A stretch of 64,000 nt of DNA from an uncultured Pelagibacteraceae bacterium. GTDB taxonomy: Bacteria > Pseudomonadota > Alphaproteobacteria > Pelagibacterales > Pelagibacteraceae. Positions 28,903 through 39,274 of the stretch are shown in pieces. Made by a program: the position numbers and the translations under genes. Each line of letters starts with the position of its first letter. Positions within the stretch are counted from its first letter, which is position 1. The stretch covers positions 1 through 64,000 of the forward strand of contig CACMJX010000003.1 in NCBI GenBank assembly GCA_902614055.1. Direction: 5' to 3'. The notes beneath the pieces were generated by a model. That model searched no databases. It had not been told where the DNA came from and worked only from the letters and a program-made list of their open reading frames with translations.

Positions 28903-30714
28903 TTATTTCTCCTTAGATATTTTGAGCACACCTATAAATGCTTCTTGTGGGATCTCAACTTTTCCAAATTGTTTTGCCCTTGCTTTTCCTTTTTTTTGCT
29001 TTTCAAGTAGTTTTCTTTTTCTATCAGTGGCTCCACCACCATGAATTTTAGTTAAAACATCTTTTTTAAAGCCTTTAATTGTTTCTCTTGCAATAATCTT
29101 TCCTCCTACTGCAGCTTGGACTGGAATCATGAAGTTGTGTCTTGGAATTAAATCTTTTAATTTCTCACAAACCTCTCTTCCTGTCTTTTGAGCAAAGTCT
29201 TTATGTATCATCATAGCTAGAGCATCTACTGGCTCAGTATTTACTAAAATACCCATTTTAACAAGATCTCCCTCTCTATGACCTATTATTTCATAATCGA
29301 AACTAGCATATCCACTTGTCATAGATTTTAATCGATCATTAAAATCAAATACTATTTCATTTAATGGTAATTCATAATTTATAACTGCTCTACTTCCAGA
29401 GTAACTTAAGTTTGTTTGATTTCCTCTTTTGTCTTGACATATTTTCATTATAGGACCAAGATACTGATCAGGAGTAATAATAGTTGCCTTGATCCAAGGT
29501 TCTTCAATAAATTTTATCAAAGTTGGATCTGGTAAACTTGATGGATTTTGTAAATCTTTTATCTCACCATTATTCATATGGATCTTATATACAACGCCAG
29601 GAGTTGTAGTTAATAGATTTATATCAAATTCTCTTTCAAGTCTTTCTGTAACGATTTCTAAGTGTAATAAACCTAAAAAACCACACCTAAAACCTAAGCC
29701 TAAAGCCGAAGAAGATTCAGGCTCAAAGGAAAAGCTAGAATCATTTAATTTTAATTTAGCTAATCCGTCTTTTAATTTTTGGTACTCTGAGCTATCGACT
29801 GGGAATAATCCACAAAACACTACCGGTTTACTTGGCTTAAAGCCAGGTAATGACTCTGATAATGGTTTAGATGCATCACAGATTGTATCTCCAACTTTTG
29901 TTTCTGATAAAATTTTTATTCCTGTTGTTATAAACCCAATCTCTCCAGAATTAAGTTCATCAACATCTTTTGGTTTAGGTGTAAAAACTCCTACTTTTTC
30001 AACAAAATATTCCTGATTTGTAGACATCATTTTAATTTTCATATTGTTTTTAATTTTTCCATCAATTACTCTTACTAAAATGACTACGCCTAGATAAGTG
30101 TCATACCAACTATCTACTAATAAACACTTCAGTTTTTGATCTTTTTCACCTTTTGGACCTGGCAGAGTATGGATAATTTGTTCTAAAATTTCATCAATTC
30201 CTTCACCAGTCTTTCCAGAACATGGAACAGCATTGGATGTATCAATACCTATTACATCTTCAATTTGTTTATTTGTTCTATTAATGTCTGAAGCTGGTAA
30301 ATCAATTTTATTTAACACTGGTATTATTTCATGATTTATATCAAGAGCTTGATAAACATTTGCTAATGTTTGAGCTTCAACTCCTTGAGTGCTGTCAACA
30401 ATTAATATTGAACCTTCACAAGCATACAAAGATCTACTTACTTCATAGCTAAAATCAACATGACCTGGAGTATCTATAATATTAAGAATATAATTTTTTC
30501 CATCTTTAGATTTATAATTTAATTTTACTGTTTGAGCTTTAATAGTTATACCTCTCTCTCTTTCAATATCCATCGAGTCAAGCACTTGAGATTTCATTTC
30601 TCTGTCTGTCAAACCACCACATTTATGTATAATTCTATCTGCTATAGTTGACTTGCCATGGTCAATATGGGCAATGATTGCAAAATTTCTAATATTATCA
30701 ATTTCAGTAGACAT
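28903..30714 (-). CDS. lepA: Elongation factor 4 (LepA)
   Basis: A 603-residue translational GTPase. G1 [13 protein letters not shown], the switch region [15 protein letters not shown]3 [12 protein letters not shown] and G4 NKIDLP are all clear, followed by domains II-IV and the LepA-specific C-terminal domain with [19 protein letters not shown]. The length and end match the family. It starts directly after the pheT stop and ends two bases before tRNA-Ser, so it is the last protein gene of the thrS-to-lepA cluster. Confidence 0.97.
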   Translation of the reverse strand: MSTEIDNIRNFAIIAHIDHGKSTIADRIIHKCGGLTDREMKSQVLDSMDIERERGITIKAQTVKLNYKSKDGKNYILNIIDTPGHVDFSYEVSRSLYACEGSILIVDSTQGVEAQTLANVYQALDINHEIIPVLNKIDLPASDINRTNKQIEDVIGIDTSNAVPCSGKTGEGIDEILEQIIHTLPGPKGEKDQKLKCLLVDSWYDTYLGVVILVRVIDGKIKNNMKIKMMSTNQEYFVEKVGVFTPKPKDVDELNSGEIGFITTGIKILSETKVGDTICDASKPLSESLPGFKPSKPVVFCGLFPVDSSEYQKLKDGLAKLKLNDSSFSFEPESSSALGLGFRCGFLGLLHLEIVTERLEREFDINLLTTTPGVVYKIHMNNGEIKDLQNPSSLPDPTLIKFIEEPWIKATIITPDQYLGPIMKICQDKRGNQTNLSYSGSRAVINYELPLNEIVFDFNDRLKSMTSGYASFDYEIIGHREGDLVKMGILVNTEPVDALAMMIHKDFAQKTGREVCEKLKDLIPRHNFMIPVQAAVGGKIIARETIKGFKKDVLTKIHGGGATDRKRKLLEKQKKGKARAKQFGKVEIPQEAFIGVLKISKEK

Positions 30715-33124
30715 TTAGGATCTAATTTTTGCGCCAGATTTGGTTTCTACAGTTGAAATAATTAACTTATTAATTTTTTCAAGATCACTCTCTTCTAAAG
30801 TCTTTTTAGATGATTGAATTGTAACATTGAGAGCTATCGACTTTTTGTCTTGAGGAATGTTTTCACCCTCATAAACATCAAAAATTTTAATGGATCTTAT
30901 TAAATTTTTATCAATTGATGATATTATTTCGATTAAATCTTGTGCCTTGACACTTTTGTCTACAACAAAGGCAAAATCTCTTTCTGATTTTTGATAATCT
31001 GAGTACTCAAAATTTGGTTTTAGGTCTTTAAGTTTTTTTTTATTCTTGCTTAGATAATCCATATAAATTTCAAAACCAACCAGACCTTCAGTTTTAATAT
31101 CAAGTTTTTTTAAAATATTTGGATGGATTTCACCAAAATAAGCAACAGGGTCTATTTCATCCTTGTCAAGATAGACAGAACCAGATTTGCCTGGATGATA
31201 ATATGAAGGAGACTTGTCTCTAACAAAAAAACTTTGACTATCGTATCCAGCTTCGACTAGTGTCTGAATTACATCCTTCTTAACGTCAAAAACATCAACT
31301 ATCCTGTCTTTTTCGTTCCAGTTTAATCTTGATATTTTTCCTGATCTTATTGCACCAACTACTGTCAATTGCTCGCCTGGCGTACTACCCTTAAATATTG
31401 GTCCAATTTCAAACAGCGAAATATCTTTAAATCCTCTGTCTAGATTTTTCTTTAAATAAAAAGTCAAATTTGTGAAAATCGAATTTCGTAGAACATCTAA
31501 GTCTGAACTTATTGGATTTATTATTTTTATTTCTTTTAAATTTTCTTTAAAAATTTTGTTTATTTTTGAATCTGTGAATGACCATGTTACAGTCTCAAAA
31601 TAACCTTTTGATGCCACAGAACGTTGAAGAAAGTGAAAGAGTTTTTGTTGTGCGTTTAAAGTATCTTTTATTTTAGTTTTTTCAGGTTGTAAGGTTTCTA
31701 TGTTCTCATATCCTTTGATTCTTACTATTTCTTCGACTATATCTATTGGTTGAGTTATATCAGGTCTCCAAGTGGGTATTTTTAAATCTAATTCTAATTT
31801 CTTCTTAGAAACTTCAAATCCTAGATCAGTTAAAATTTTAATTATTTCACTATCATTTACTTTAAAACCAGTTATTTTTTCAAATAAAGAGATATTAAAT
31901 TTAATTTTATTATTTTCATACTTATCAGTTTGTTGAATATCAAAATTACTTATTTTACCACCACAAATCTCAGATATCAATTCAGCAGCTTTCGACAAAC
32001 CTAATTTGATAGATTGAGGGTCGATACCTCTTTCAAATCTGAATTTTGCATCAGTATCAATATTTAATAATTTTGAAGTTTTTCTTATAGACCTAGGAAT
32101 AAAATACGCTGATTCTAATAAAATATTTTTAGTTTTAATTTCAGTTCCAGAACGTGTTCCTCCAATGATTCCACCCAAGCCTAAAACTCCAGATTTATCA
32201 GAAATAACACACATATCATCATCCAATTTATATTCCTTATTATCTAGAGCTTCAAAAGTTTCATTTTTTTTTGAATTTCTTACTATAATTTCCTTATCAA
32301 TTTTATCTGCATCGTATGCATGCAGAGGCCTATTTAAATCTAACATTACATAGTTTGTAATGTCAACAATTGCTGAAATTGGTTTTTTGACCAAGTGAAA
32401 TAATTTTTTCTTTAAGCCATTGAGGACTTTCTTTATTAGTAACACCCTCAATTAAGCAACTACCAAATACAGTACAACCTTGATTTTTATCTTTTGTAAT
32501 TGAAACTTTTATTTTTTGTGATCTATTATTTTTTTTATTTTTAAGTGAAATTTTTTTTAATTTACCAACTCCAGCAGCAGCAAGATCTCTAGCTATACCT
32601 CTTACCCCCAAGCAATCAGGTCGATTAGGTGTAATTGATAAATCTACAACTTTTTCAGTATTACTTTTGAAAAAATTTTTACCAATTTTATCAGAGTATT
32701 TACTAGTTGTTAGTTCTGTTATTCCTTCACTTTCATTTGATAAATTAAGTTCAGACTCTGAACACAGCATTCCATAGGAAGTAACACCTCTAATCTTACT
32801 AACTGAGAGTTTCATGTTATTTTTTGGAATTATTGATCCAGGGCCTGCATAAATTGTCAAAAGATCTTTTTTCGCATTTGGTGCTCCACATACTACCTTA
32901 ACAGTATTATCCAAACCAATATCTACATCGCATATTCTAAGTCTATCTGCATTCGGATGCTGTTCAGTATTAATAATTTTTGCTACTTTAAAACTTTCTA
33001 AACCAGAGCTTAGAGTTTCAAAACTTTCAACTTCTAAACCAATATCTGTTAGTTTTTCAATTAACTCATTATCTTTTTTTTGGGTGTCAAGGTGCTCCTT
33101 TAACCAACTTACGGTAAATTTCAT
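30715..33124 (-). CDS. pheT: Phenylalanyl-tRNA synthetase beta subunit, with apparent one-base frameshift
   Basis: Two overlapping frames make one PheT. The first (from 33124) has the EMAP-type tRNA-binding domain (residues about 40-150) and the start of the B3/B4 editing domain, then ends at SLGQK plus six unrelated residues. The second resumes exactly in register at [20 protein letters not shown] and continues through B5, the catalytic-like core and the C-terminal ferredoxin-fold anticodon domain. Joined, they give about 800 residues, the normal length. The switch occurs at a run of six T on the plus strand (32383-32388, six A in the mRNA); five would keep the frame. The gene is essential, so a sequencing error, strain variant or slippage is more likely than loss. 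It overlaps the pheS stop (ATGA). Confidence 0.9.
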
Positions 33125-34188
33125 CTGCTAAGACCTCTGTAATTAGATGGGACATCCAATGGATCAAAACCAAAATGATTAAGCCATCTATAGTCAGTCT
33201 CAAAAAAAGCTCTTAAATCATTAATTCCATATTTAAGCATTCCAAGTCTATCTATACCAATCCCAAAAGCGTAACCTTGGTACTTGTCTGGATTTACTTT
33301 AACATTCTTAAGTACATTGGGATGTACCATGCCACAACCTAAAATTTCTAACCATTTATCTCCTTCACCAATTACTATCTTGCCATCTTTTATCTCGTAA
33401 CCAATATCTACTTCCGCTGATGGTTCAGTGAAAGGAAAATGACTGGGTCTGAATCTCATTTTAATTTTATCTACTTCAAAAAATGATTTTATGAAATAAT
33501 TCAAGCATCCTTTTAGATGACCCATATTTATGTCTTTATCTATATGAAGACCTTCGACTTGGTGAAACATCGGAGAATGAGTTTGATCACTATCAGATCT
33601 ATATGTTCTGCCTGGAGCTATAATTTTAAATGGAGGTTTTCCATTTAGCATTGTTCTTACTTGTACTGGAGAAGTATGGGTTCTTAATAATAATTCTTTA
33701 TTGTTGTCTAGATAAAAAGTGTCATGCATATCTCTCGCTGGATGATTGTCAGGCGTATTTAATGCAGTAAAATTATAATTCTCATTCTCTATATCTGGCC
33801 CTTCTTCAACGCTAAACCCAATTTCTGAAAATATTGACGATATCTCGTCAATTACTTGTGAAACAGGATGTATTTTTCCTCGAATAAAATTTCTCTCAGG
33901 TAATGTTACATCTACTTTTTCATTTTCAAGTTTAGAGTTAATCTCTTTAGTTTGAATTTCTTGAAGTTTAGAATCTAACTTATCTTGAAGTTCGCTTTTT
34001 ATTGAATTTAAATCTGATGCAAATTTTTTTCGCTCATCAGTTGGTAAAGATCCTAATTTTTTAAAAGAATTAGAAATTTTTCCATTTTTACCAAATAATT
34101 CTGTCTTTATTTGATTTAAACTTTCAATATTCAAATCATTATTCAATTTATTCAAATAATCATCTTTGATTTTTTTAATATCAGACAT
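33121..34188 (-). CDS. pheS: Phenylalanyl-tRNA synthetase alpha subunit
   Basis: Catalytic subunit of PheRS. The 355 residues have an N-terminal coiled coil (about 1-90), motif 2 around [14 protein letters not shown] and the substrate site region [28 protein letters not shown] and the motif 3 segment [10 protein letters not shown]-like [16 protein letters not shown] complete the class II core. It lies between rplT (43 bp upstream) and pheT (4-bp overlap). Confidence 0.97.
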   Translation of the reverse strand: MSDIKKIKDDYLNKLNNDLNIESLNQIKTELFGKNGKISNSFKKLGSLPTDERKKFASDLNSIKSELQDKLDSKLQEIQTKEINSKLENEKVDVTLPERNFIRGKIHPVSQVIDEISSIFSEIGFSVEEGPDIENENYNFTALNTPDNHPARDMHDTFYLDNNKELLLRTHTSPVQVRTMLNGKPPFKIIAPGRTYRSDSDQTHSPMFHQVEGLHIDKDINMGHLKGCLNYFIKSFFEVDKIKMRFRPSHFPFTEPSAEVDIGYEIKDGKIVIGEGDKWLEILGCGMVHPNVLKNVKVNPDKYQGYAFGIGIDRLGMLKYGINDLRAFFETDYRWLNHFGFDPLDVPSNYRGLSR

Positions 34189-34231
34189 ATTTGTAGAATA
34201 TTTGTTAACTCTAGAAAAACAACAATGAATA

Positions 34232-34588
34232 TTAATTCAATGCTGCTTGGGCTTTCTTGACTATAGTTTTAAATGCTTCAGGATTATCATAAGCAATTTC
34301 AGCAAGTATTTTTCTGTCAATTTTAATGCCAGATTTGCTTAAACCATTAACAAACTTAGAATAAGTCATGCCCTCAGCTCTTACCCCAGCATTAATCCTA
34401 GTAATCCATAGTGATTTAAAATCTCTTTTTTTATTTCTTCTGTCTCTGTAGGCATACTGCATAGATTTTTCCATAGCCTGTCTTGCAGCTCTAATGGTAT
34501 TTTTTCTTCTTCCCCACTGACCCTTAACTGCCTTTAAAACCTTTTTATGTTTTGCTCTACTAGTTACACCTCTTTTTACCCTAGCCAT
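34232..34588 (-). CDS. rplT: Ribosomal protein bL20
   Basis: A 118-residue basic 23S-binding assembly protein with the family start [19 protein letters not shown], then [26 protein letters not shown], and the C-terminal RIN.GVR-type block. It follows rpmI by one base, as in most bacteria, where the pair is autoregulated by L20. I see no obvious L20-binding mimic, though the 54-bp infC-rpmI gap is the place to look. Confidence 0.97.
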   Translation of the reverse strand: MARVKRGVTSRAKHKKVLKAVKGQWGRRKNTIRAARQAMEKSMQYAYRDRRNKKRDFKSLWITRINAGVRAEGMTYSKFVNGLSKSGIKIDRKILAEIAYDNPEAFKTIVKKAQAALN

Positions 34589-34589
34589 T

Positions 34590-34796
34590 CTATCCTCTTA
34601 AGTTATACGGCATGTAAGATTTTACAATTTTACCATCTTGCTTAGATAGTACCGTAGTTCCTCTTTGCTTTCTAATCTGTGAATTAGTTCTTTTTATCAT
34701 GCCGTGTCTTTTACCCGCTTGGGCAGTTATAACTTTCCCTCTTGCAGATACTTTAAATCTTTTTTTTGCTGAACTTTTTGTTTTTAATTTAGGCAT
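34590..34796 (-). CDS. rpmI: Ribosomal protein bL35
   Basis: A 68-residue large-subunit protein beginning [18 protein letters not shown], then [22 protein letters not shown]. The ATG at 34794-34796 gives the invariant MPKLKTK start; a 7-codon upstream extension of the frame is not conserved. It lies between infC (54 bp upstream) and rplT (1 bp downstream). Confidence 0.96.
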   Translation of the reverse strand: MPKLKTKSSAKKRFKVSARGKVITAQAGKRHGMIKRTNSQIRKQRGTTVLSKQDGKIVKSYMPYNLRG

Positions 34797-34850
34797 AATT
34801 TTTGTGGGGTTATACAAATATTGTTATTAATTTACAACTACAAATATAGC

Positions 34851-35396
34851 TTATAAAGGCTGAATAACCATGATCATTTGCTTGCCATCAAACTTTGGCT
34901 GAAGTTCTACACGTCCAATAGCTTCCATATCTATTTTTATCTTATCCATAAGTTCATGCCCTAAACTAGAATGCTGAAGCTCTCTACCTTTGAATCTAAT
35001 TGTAAATTTTACCTTGTCACCTTTTGCAATAAATTTTTGAGCATTTTTTATTTTGAATGAATAATCGTGAACTTCTGTAACTGGTCGTAATTTAATTTCT
35101 TTCAGTTCAATCTTTTTCTGTTTTTTTTTTGCTTTATTTGCTTTTTTTTGTGCATCATATTTATATTTTCCCATATCCATGATTTTACACACTGGAGGTT
35201 TTGCATTAGGAGCGATTTCGATTAAATCTAAACCTTGTTCCTTAGCTCTACTAATAGCATCTTGTAAATTTAGAATTCCTAAATTCCCACCATCGCTTCC
35301 TATAACTTGAACATCTTGTGAAGTTATTTTTTGATTTGTTCTAGGACCTTTAGATTTTGTTCTTCTCTGGAAATAATTTTGTTTAAAATCTGCCAC
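34851..35396 (-). CDS. infC: Translation initiation factor IF-3
   Basis: Controls start-codon and initiator-tRNA selection and splits 70S ribosomes. The 181 residues have an IF-3 N-domain (GPRTNQKITSQDVQVIG, DLIEIAPNAKPPVCKIMD) and C-domain (VKFTIRFKGRELQH, KFDGKQMIMVIQP). The first possible codon after the thrS stop is GTG, directly following TAA, so the start is GTG unless an even rarer codon is used. Rare starts in infC commonly allow self-regulation. It is followed by rpmI and rplT. Confidence 0.95.
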   Translation of the reverse strand: MADFKQNYFQRRTKSKGPRTNQKITSQDVQVIGSDGGNLGILNLQDAISRAKEQGLDLIEIAPNAKPPVCKIMDMGKYKYDAQKKANKAKKKQKKIELKEIKLRPVTEVHDYSFKIKNAQKFIAKGDKVKFTIRFKGRELQHSSLGHELMDKIKIDMEAIGRVELQPKFDGKQMIMVIQPL

Positions 35397-37316
35397 TTAG
35401 ATTGAAGGTGCTTTATTAAGAGCAGAGTATTTTTTTAAGAATTCTTTTAAATCCATAGTTTCTTGTTTTTTAGAATCCAATTTTCTAATAGTTACTGTGT
35501 TACTGTCAACTTCTTTTTTTCCACATATAAGTAACATTGGTACTTTTGTTAATGAATGTTCCCTTATTTTATAATTTAAATTATGATTTTTTAAATCTAC
35601 TTCAGAAGAAATCCCTACTTTTTTTAATTGACTATTTACTTCTTTTGCGTAATCATCAAAATCACTCGAGATAGGGATAACTATTGTTTGAACTGGACAA
35701 AGCCAAAAAGGTAATTTCCCTGAATAATTTTCAATTAAAATTCCAATAAACCGCTCTAATGATCCAAATAAGGCTCGGTGAAGCATCACAGGAACTTTTT
35801 TGTTTCCATCGCTATCTACAAATGAAGCACCTAGTCTACCTGGCAAATTTAAATCTACTTGTAATGTTCCGCATTGCCAATCTCTTCCTATTGCATCTCT
35901 TAAAACAAATTCGATTTTAGGACCATAAAATGCCCCTTCACCTTTATTAATAGAGTACTCTAATTTTGTTGCTTTTATAGCTTCCAATAAAGCTGCTTCA
36001 GATTTATCCCATACTTTATCATCCCCAACTCTTAAGTCAGGTCGATCAGAATATTTCAAAATTACATCTTCAAATCCCAAATCTTTATAAATTTCTAAAA
36101 TTAGGTTTGTTACACTTAAACATTCCTGCGTGATTTGTTCCTCTGTGCAAAAGATATGTGCATCATCTTGGGTAAATGCTCTTACACGTAATAATCCGTG
36201 AAGTGCTCCAGAGGGCTCGTACCTATGAACCTTTCCAAATTCAGACATTTTAAGTGGTAAATCCCTATAACTTTTTAAACCTTGATTAAAAACCTGCACA
36301 CAGCCAGGACAATTCATCGGTTTTATAGCAAAAACTTTTTCATCAGGTGTAGTTGATGTATACATGTTTGCACCAAATTTTTCCCAATGACCCGACTTTT
36401 CCCAGAGTGAGCGATCTAATATTTCTGGAGTATTTATTTCTTGATATCCTGCAGTTTCTTGCTTCATTCTCATATATGAAATAAGTTTTTGGAATAAGCT
36501 CCAGCCTTTTTGATGCCAAAATACAGATCCGGGACTTTCTTCTCTGAAATGGAATAAATCCATTTCTTTACCAATTTTTCTGTGATCTCTTTTTTCTGCT
36601 TCTTCTATTCTTTGAAGATATAAATCTAAGTCCTTTTGATTAGCCCAGCTCGTCCCATAAATTCTCTGCAGCATTTCGTTATTAGAGTCCCCTCGCCAAT
36701 AAGCTCCTGATACTTTTGTTAATTTAAATGCTTTACCAATTTTACTAGATGACTCTAAGTGAGGCCCTCTACACAAATCATGCCATGTATCACCATGATG
36801 ATAAACGGTAAGCATCTCATTTTTTGGAATACTCTCAATTATTTCAGCTTTATATTTCTCTCCAATTTTTTTAAAATGAGCTATTGCCTTATCCCTTTCC
36901 CATATTTCTCTTCTAGTTTTTACATCCATATCAATTATCTCAGACATTTTATTTTCAATTTTATTAAGGTCATCACTAGTAAAAGGTTCCTTTCTAACAA
37001 AGTCATAATAAAAGCCATTTTCTATAACTGGGCCGATTGTTACTTGTGTTCCTGGAAATAATTCTTGAACAGCCATTGCCATAATATGTGCTGTATCATG
37101 TCTAATAACTTCTAAACCTTCGGGGTCTTTTGCAGTAAAAATTTTAATTGAACTATCTCTGTCTATAATTGAATATAAATCTTTTAATTCACCATTTACA
37201 CTCATCACTAAAGCTTGTTTAGCTAGAGATTTACTTATTTTTTCTGCAACTTCTGAACCTGTTACGCTTTTATCAAAGTTCAATTTTTTTCCATCAGGTA
37301 ATGTAATATTTGGCAT
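35397..37316 (-). CDS. thrS: Threonyl-tRNA synthetase
   Basis: A 639-residue class II synthetase. N-terminal TGS domain (about 1-60), an editing domain with the HDTAHIMAMAVQELFPG histidines and the CRGPHLESS block, and a catalytic core with MNCPGCVQVF (zinc Cys), motif 2 RYEPSGALHGLLRVRAFTQDDAH, and motif 3 PVMLHRALFGSLERFIGILIE. A C-terminal anticodon-binding domain follows. It overlaps the glycosyltransferase stop (TAATG) and heads the thrS-infC-rpmI-rplT-pheS-pheT-lepA order. Confidence 0.97.
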   Translation of the reverse strand: MPNITLPDGKKLNFDKSVTGSEVAEKISKSLAKQALVMSVNGELKDLYSIIDRDSSIKIFTAKDPEGLEVIRHDTAHIMAMAVQELFPGTQVTIGPVIENGFYYDFVRKEPFTSDDLNKIENKMSEIIDMDVKTRREIWERDKAIAHFKKIGEKYKAEIIESIPKNEMLTVYHHGDTWHDLCRGPHLESSSKIGKAFKLTKVSGAYWRGDSNNEMLQRIYGTSWANQKDLDLYLQRIEEAEKRDHRKIGKEMDLFHFREESPGSVFWHQKGWSLFQKLISYMRMKQETAGYQEINTPEILDRSLWEKSGHWEKFGANMYTSTTPDEKVFAIKPMNCPGCVQVFNQGLKSYRDLPLKMSEFGKVHRYEPSGALHGLLRVRAFTQDDAHIFCTEEQITQECLSVTNLILEIYKDLGFEDVILKYSDRPDLRVGDDKVWDKSEAALLEAIKATKLEYSINKGEGAFYGPKIEFVLRDAIGRDWQCGTLQVDLNLPGRLGASFVDSDGNKKVPVMLHRALFGSLERFIGILIENYSGKLPFWLCPVQTIVIPISSDFDDYAKEVNSQLKKVGISSEVDLKNHNLNYKIREHSLTKVPMLLICGKKEVDSNTVTIRKLDSKKQETMDLKEFLKKYSALNKAPSI

Positions 37317-38470
37317 TAATTAAATAGTTTTTTGTACTCTGAATAAGTAGAAAAACACATTTTTTCAACATTAAATTTCTTTAGAGCATTTTCTCTTCCA
37401 AAATTACCCATTTTTGAAAGTTCATTAACATCTAAGTTTATTACTTTTATAATTTTTTTTGATAAATCTTCAGGGTCACCCGCTTCAAATAATATTCCAG
37501 ACTTTCCATCAATAATTGTCTCATTAGATCCGCCAATATTACTTGCAAGAATTAATTTTTTCATAGATTGCGCTTCTACCGCAACTCTCCCAAAAGCTTC
37601 AGGTTCAATTGATGTGGATACAACTATGTCAGAAATTTTATAAGCTAATGGCATGTTATTACAATGATCTATAAATCTTATTTGTTTGGTAAGTCTATAT
37701 TGTTCAACAAGTCTGATTAATTTTTTTTTATAAAGATCTCTACCTTGATCACTACCTAAAATTACTGCAATGAAAGAGTCATTACCTAATTGAATATTTA
37801 CATTATTTAATGCTTCTAGAAACATCTCTTGACCTTTCCACGTTGTAAGTCTTCCAGGTAATAAAATTATTTTTTTTCCAACTATCAAATCCCAAGATTT
37901 AAATAATTTATCTTCATCAGCTTCTAGAGTTGTTGAAGGGTCAAAGTAGTCTGTATTTATACCTCTAAATATAGATAGCAATTTTTTTTTATCAGATAGA
38001 TAATCTGCATAATTTTGTTTAATGTGTGTAAATATAAAGTTAGATCCAGCGATAATTAAATCAGATCTAACCATAACAGAATTATAAATTTTTTTTAGTT
38101 TACTTTTAAAGTTATAAGTTCCATGAAAAGTTGTAACAAATTTTCTTCTAGTAATTTTTGTTGCAATTAAACATGACCATGCAGGCGCTCTACTTCTAGC
38201 ATGAACAATATTTATTCCATTTATTAAGATAATTACAGAAATAATTATTGAATTTATTAGTATCAATAAAGGATTTTTTGATTGGACAGGAAGTCTTATA
38301 ACTTTAACTTTTTTCCTATCTATATACTTTAGAAGTTCACCGCCACTTGTAATTAAATATGAACCAACATTATTTTCTGGTAGGTAATGTGCGATATCAT
38401 AACAACCTGTTTCTGCACCTCCATAACCTAATTTAGGAATTACCTGTAGTACTTTTAATTTAGGCTGCAT
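37316..38470 (-). CDS. GT4-family glycosyltransferase
   Basis: A 384-residue GT-B fold sugar transferase. The N-terminal GYGGAETGCYDIAHYL is the usual acceptor-domain glycine loop; the donor domain shows ILLPGRLTTWKGQEMFLEAL and the EPEAFGRVAVEAQ (E-x7-E) motif, then ASNIGGSNETI. A hydrophobic segment near residues 65-85 may touch the membrane. The donor and acceptor are unknown; an envelope or LPS glycan is likely. It is upstream of and coupled to thrS, and divergent from an alpha/beta hydrolase 42 bp away. Confidence 0.87.
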   Translation of the reverse strand: MQPKLKVLQVIPKLGYGGAETGCYDIAHYLPENNVGSYLITSGGELLKYIDRKKVKVIRLPVQSKNPLLILINSIIISVIILINGINIVHARSRAPAWSCLIATKITRRKFVTTFHGTYNFKSKLKKIYNSVMVRSDLIIAGSNFIFTHIKQNYADYLSDKKKLLSIFRGINTDYFDPSTTLEADEDKLFKSWDLIVGKKIILLPGRLTTWKGQEMFLEALNNVNIQLGNDSFIAVILGSDQGRDLYKKKLIRLVEQYRLTKQIRFIDHCNNMPLAYKISDIVVSTSIEPEAFGRVAVEAQSMKKLILASNIGGSNETIIDGKSGILFEAGDPEDLSKKIIKVINLDVNELSKMGNFGRENALKKFNVEKMCFSTYSEYKKLFN

Positions 38471-38512
38471 GTGATAATAATAATATATACCTAGTCAACT
38501 TTAATACTTTAT

Positions 38513-39274
38513 ATGAAAAAAAATAAATTTCTAAGAATTTCTAAATATAAAAAACTAAGATATATCGCAAATAATTATAATAAAAATCTTTACATAGTTT
38601 TTTTACCAGGTTTTGCATCAGATATAGATGGCGATAAACCTAAGAAATTTTTAAACTTTAGCATTAAAAATAAATTAGGATTTTTGGCTTTAGAATATTT
38701 TGGTCATGGAAGGTCTTCGGGAGAATTTACAAAAGGTAATATTACAAAATGGTCAAATGATGCAAAGAGTGCAATTCATAGAATTGTAAAAAAAAATGAT
38801 TTTATTCTCATTGGCTCCAGTATGGGTGGATGGATTTCGATGATAATGCATAGATATTTTAGTTCTCAAATTAGAGGTTTCCTAGGTATTGGATCTGCGC
38901 CTGAGTTTCTTACAAGAATTATGTGGAGAAAATTTCCAAAAAAAATAAAGAATGAAATAATCAGAAAAGGAATATCTAAAATTAAAAATGGTGATTATGA
39001 ATATTTAATTACCAAACAGCTTATTTTAGACGGAAAAAAAGCTACCAATAAAGTCCTTAATAAAAAATTAAATAACGTTATACCTGTCACAATGGTTCAT
39101 GGACAAAAAGATGAGGTGGTTCCTGTTAAATATTCAAGAATGGTATTAAAAACTTTTCCTAAAGCAGATAAAAAACTTTTAATAATTAAAAATGGAGATC
39201 ATAGTCTCTCCTCAAGTAAGAATTTAAATATAATTTGTAAAGAATTAGAAAAGATAATAAAAAAGATTAACTAG
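38513..39274 (+). CDS. Alpha/beta hydrolase
   Basis: A 253-residue single-domain hydrolase without a signal peptide. VFLPGFASDIDGDK supplies the oxyanion region, IGSSMGGWISM the nucleophile elbow (Ser103), GQKDEVVP the acidic residue region, and NGDHSL near residue 230 the catalytic His. The substrate is unknown; the size and FGHGRSSG block resemble small serine esterases/thioesterases. It is convergent with gltB, 8-bp overlap. Confidence 0.85.
   Translation: MKKNKFLRISKYKKLRYIANNYNKNLYIVFLPGFASDIDGDKPKKFLNFSIKNKLGFLALEYFGHGRSSGEFTKGNITKWSNDAKSAIHRIVKKNDFILIGSSMGGWISMIMHRYFSSQIRGFLGIGSAPEFLTRIMWRKFPKKIKNEIIRKGISKIKNGDYEYLITKQLILDGKKATNKVLNKKLNNVIPVTMVHGQKDEVVPVKYSRMVLKTFPKADKKLLIIKNGDHSLSSSKNLNIICKELEKIIKKIN

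Noticed and set aside
28749-28931. Short frames across tRNA-Ser on both strands
   Set aside because: They are translations of the tRNA itself.
29489-30016. A 175-codon plus-strand frame opposite lepA
   Set aside because: Antisense shadow of a highly conserved GTPase gene; no independent signals.
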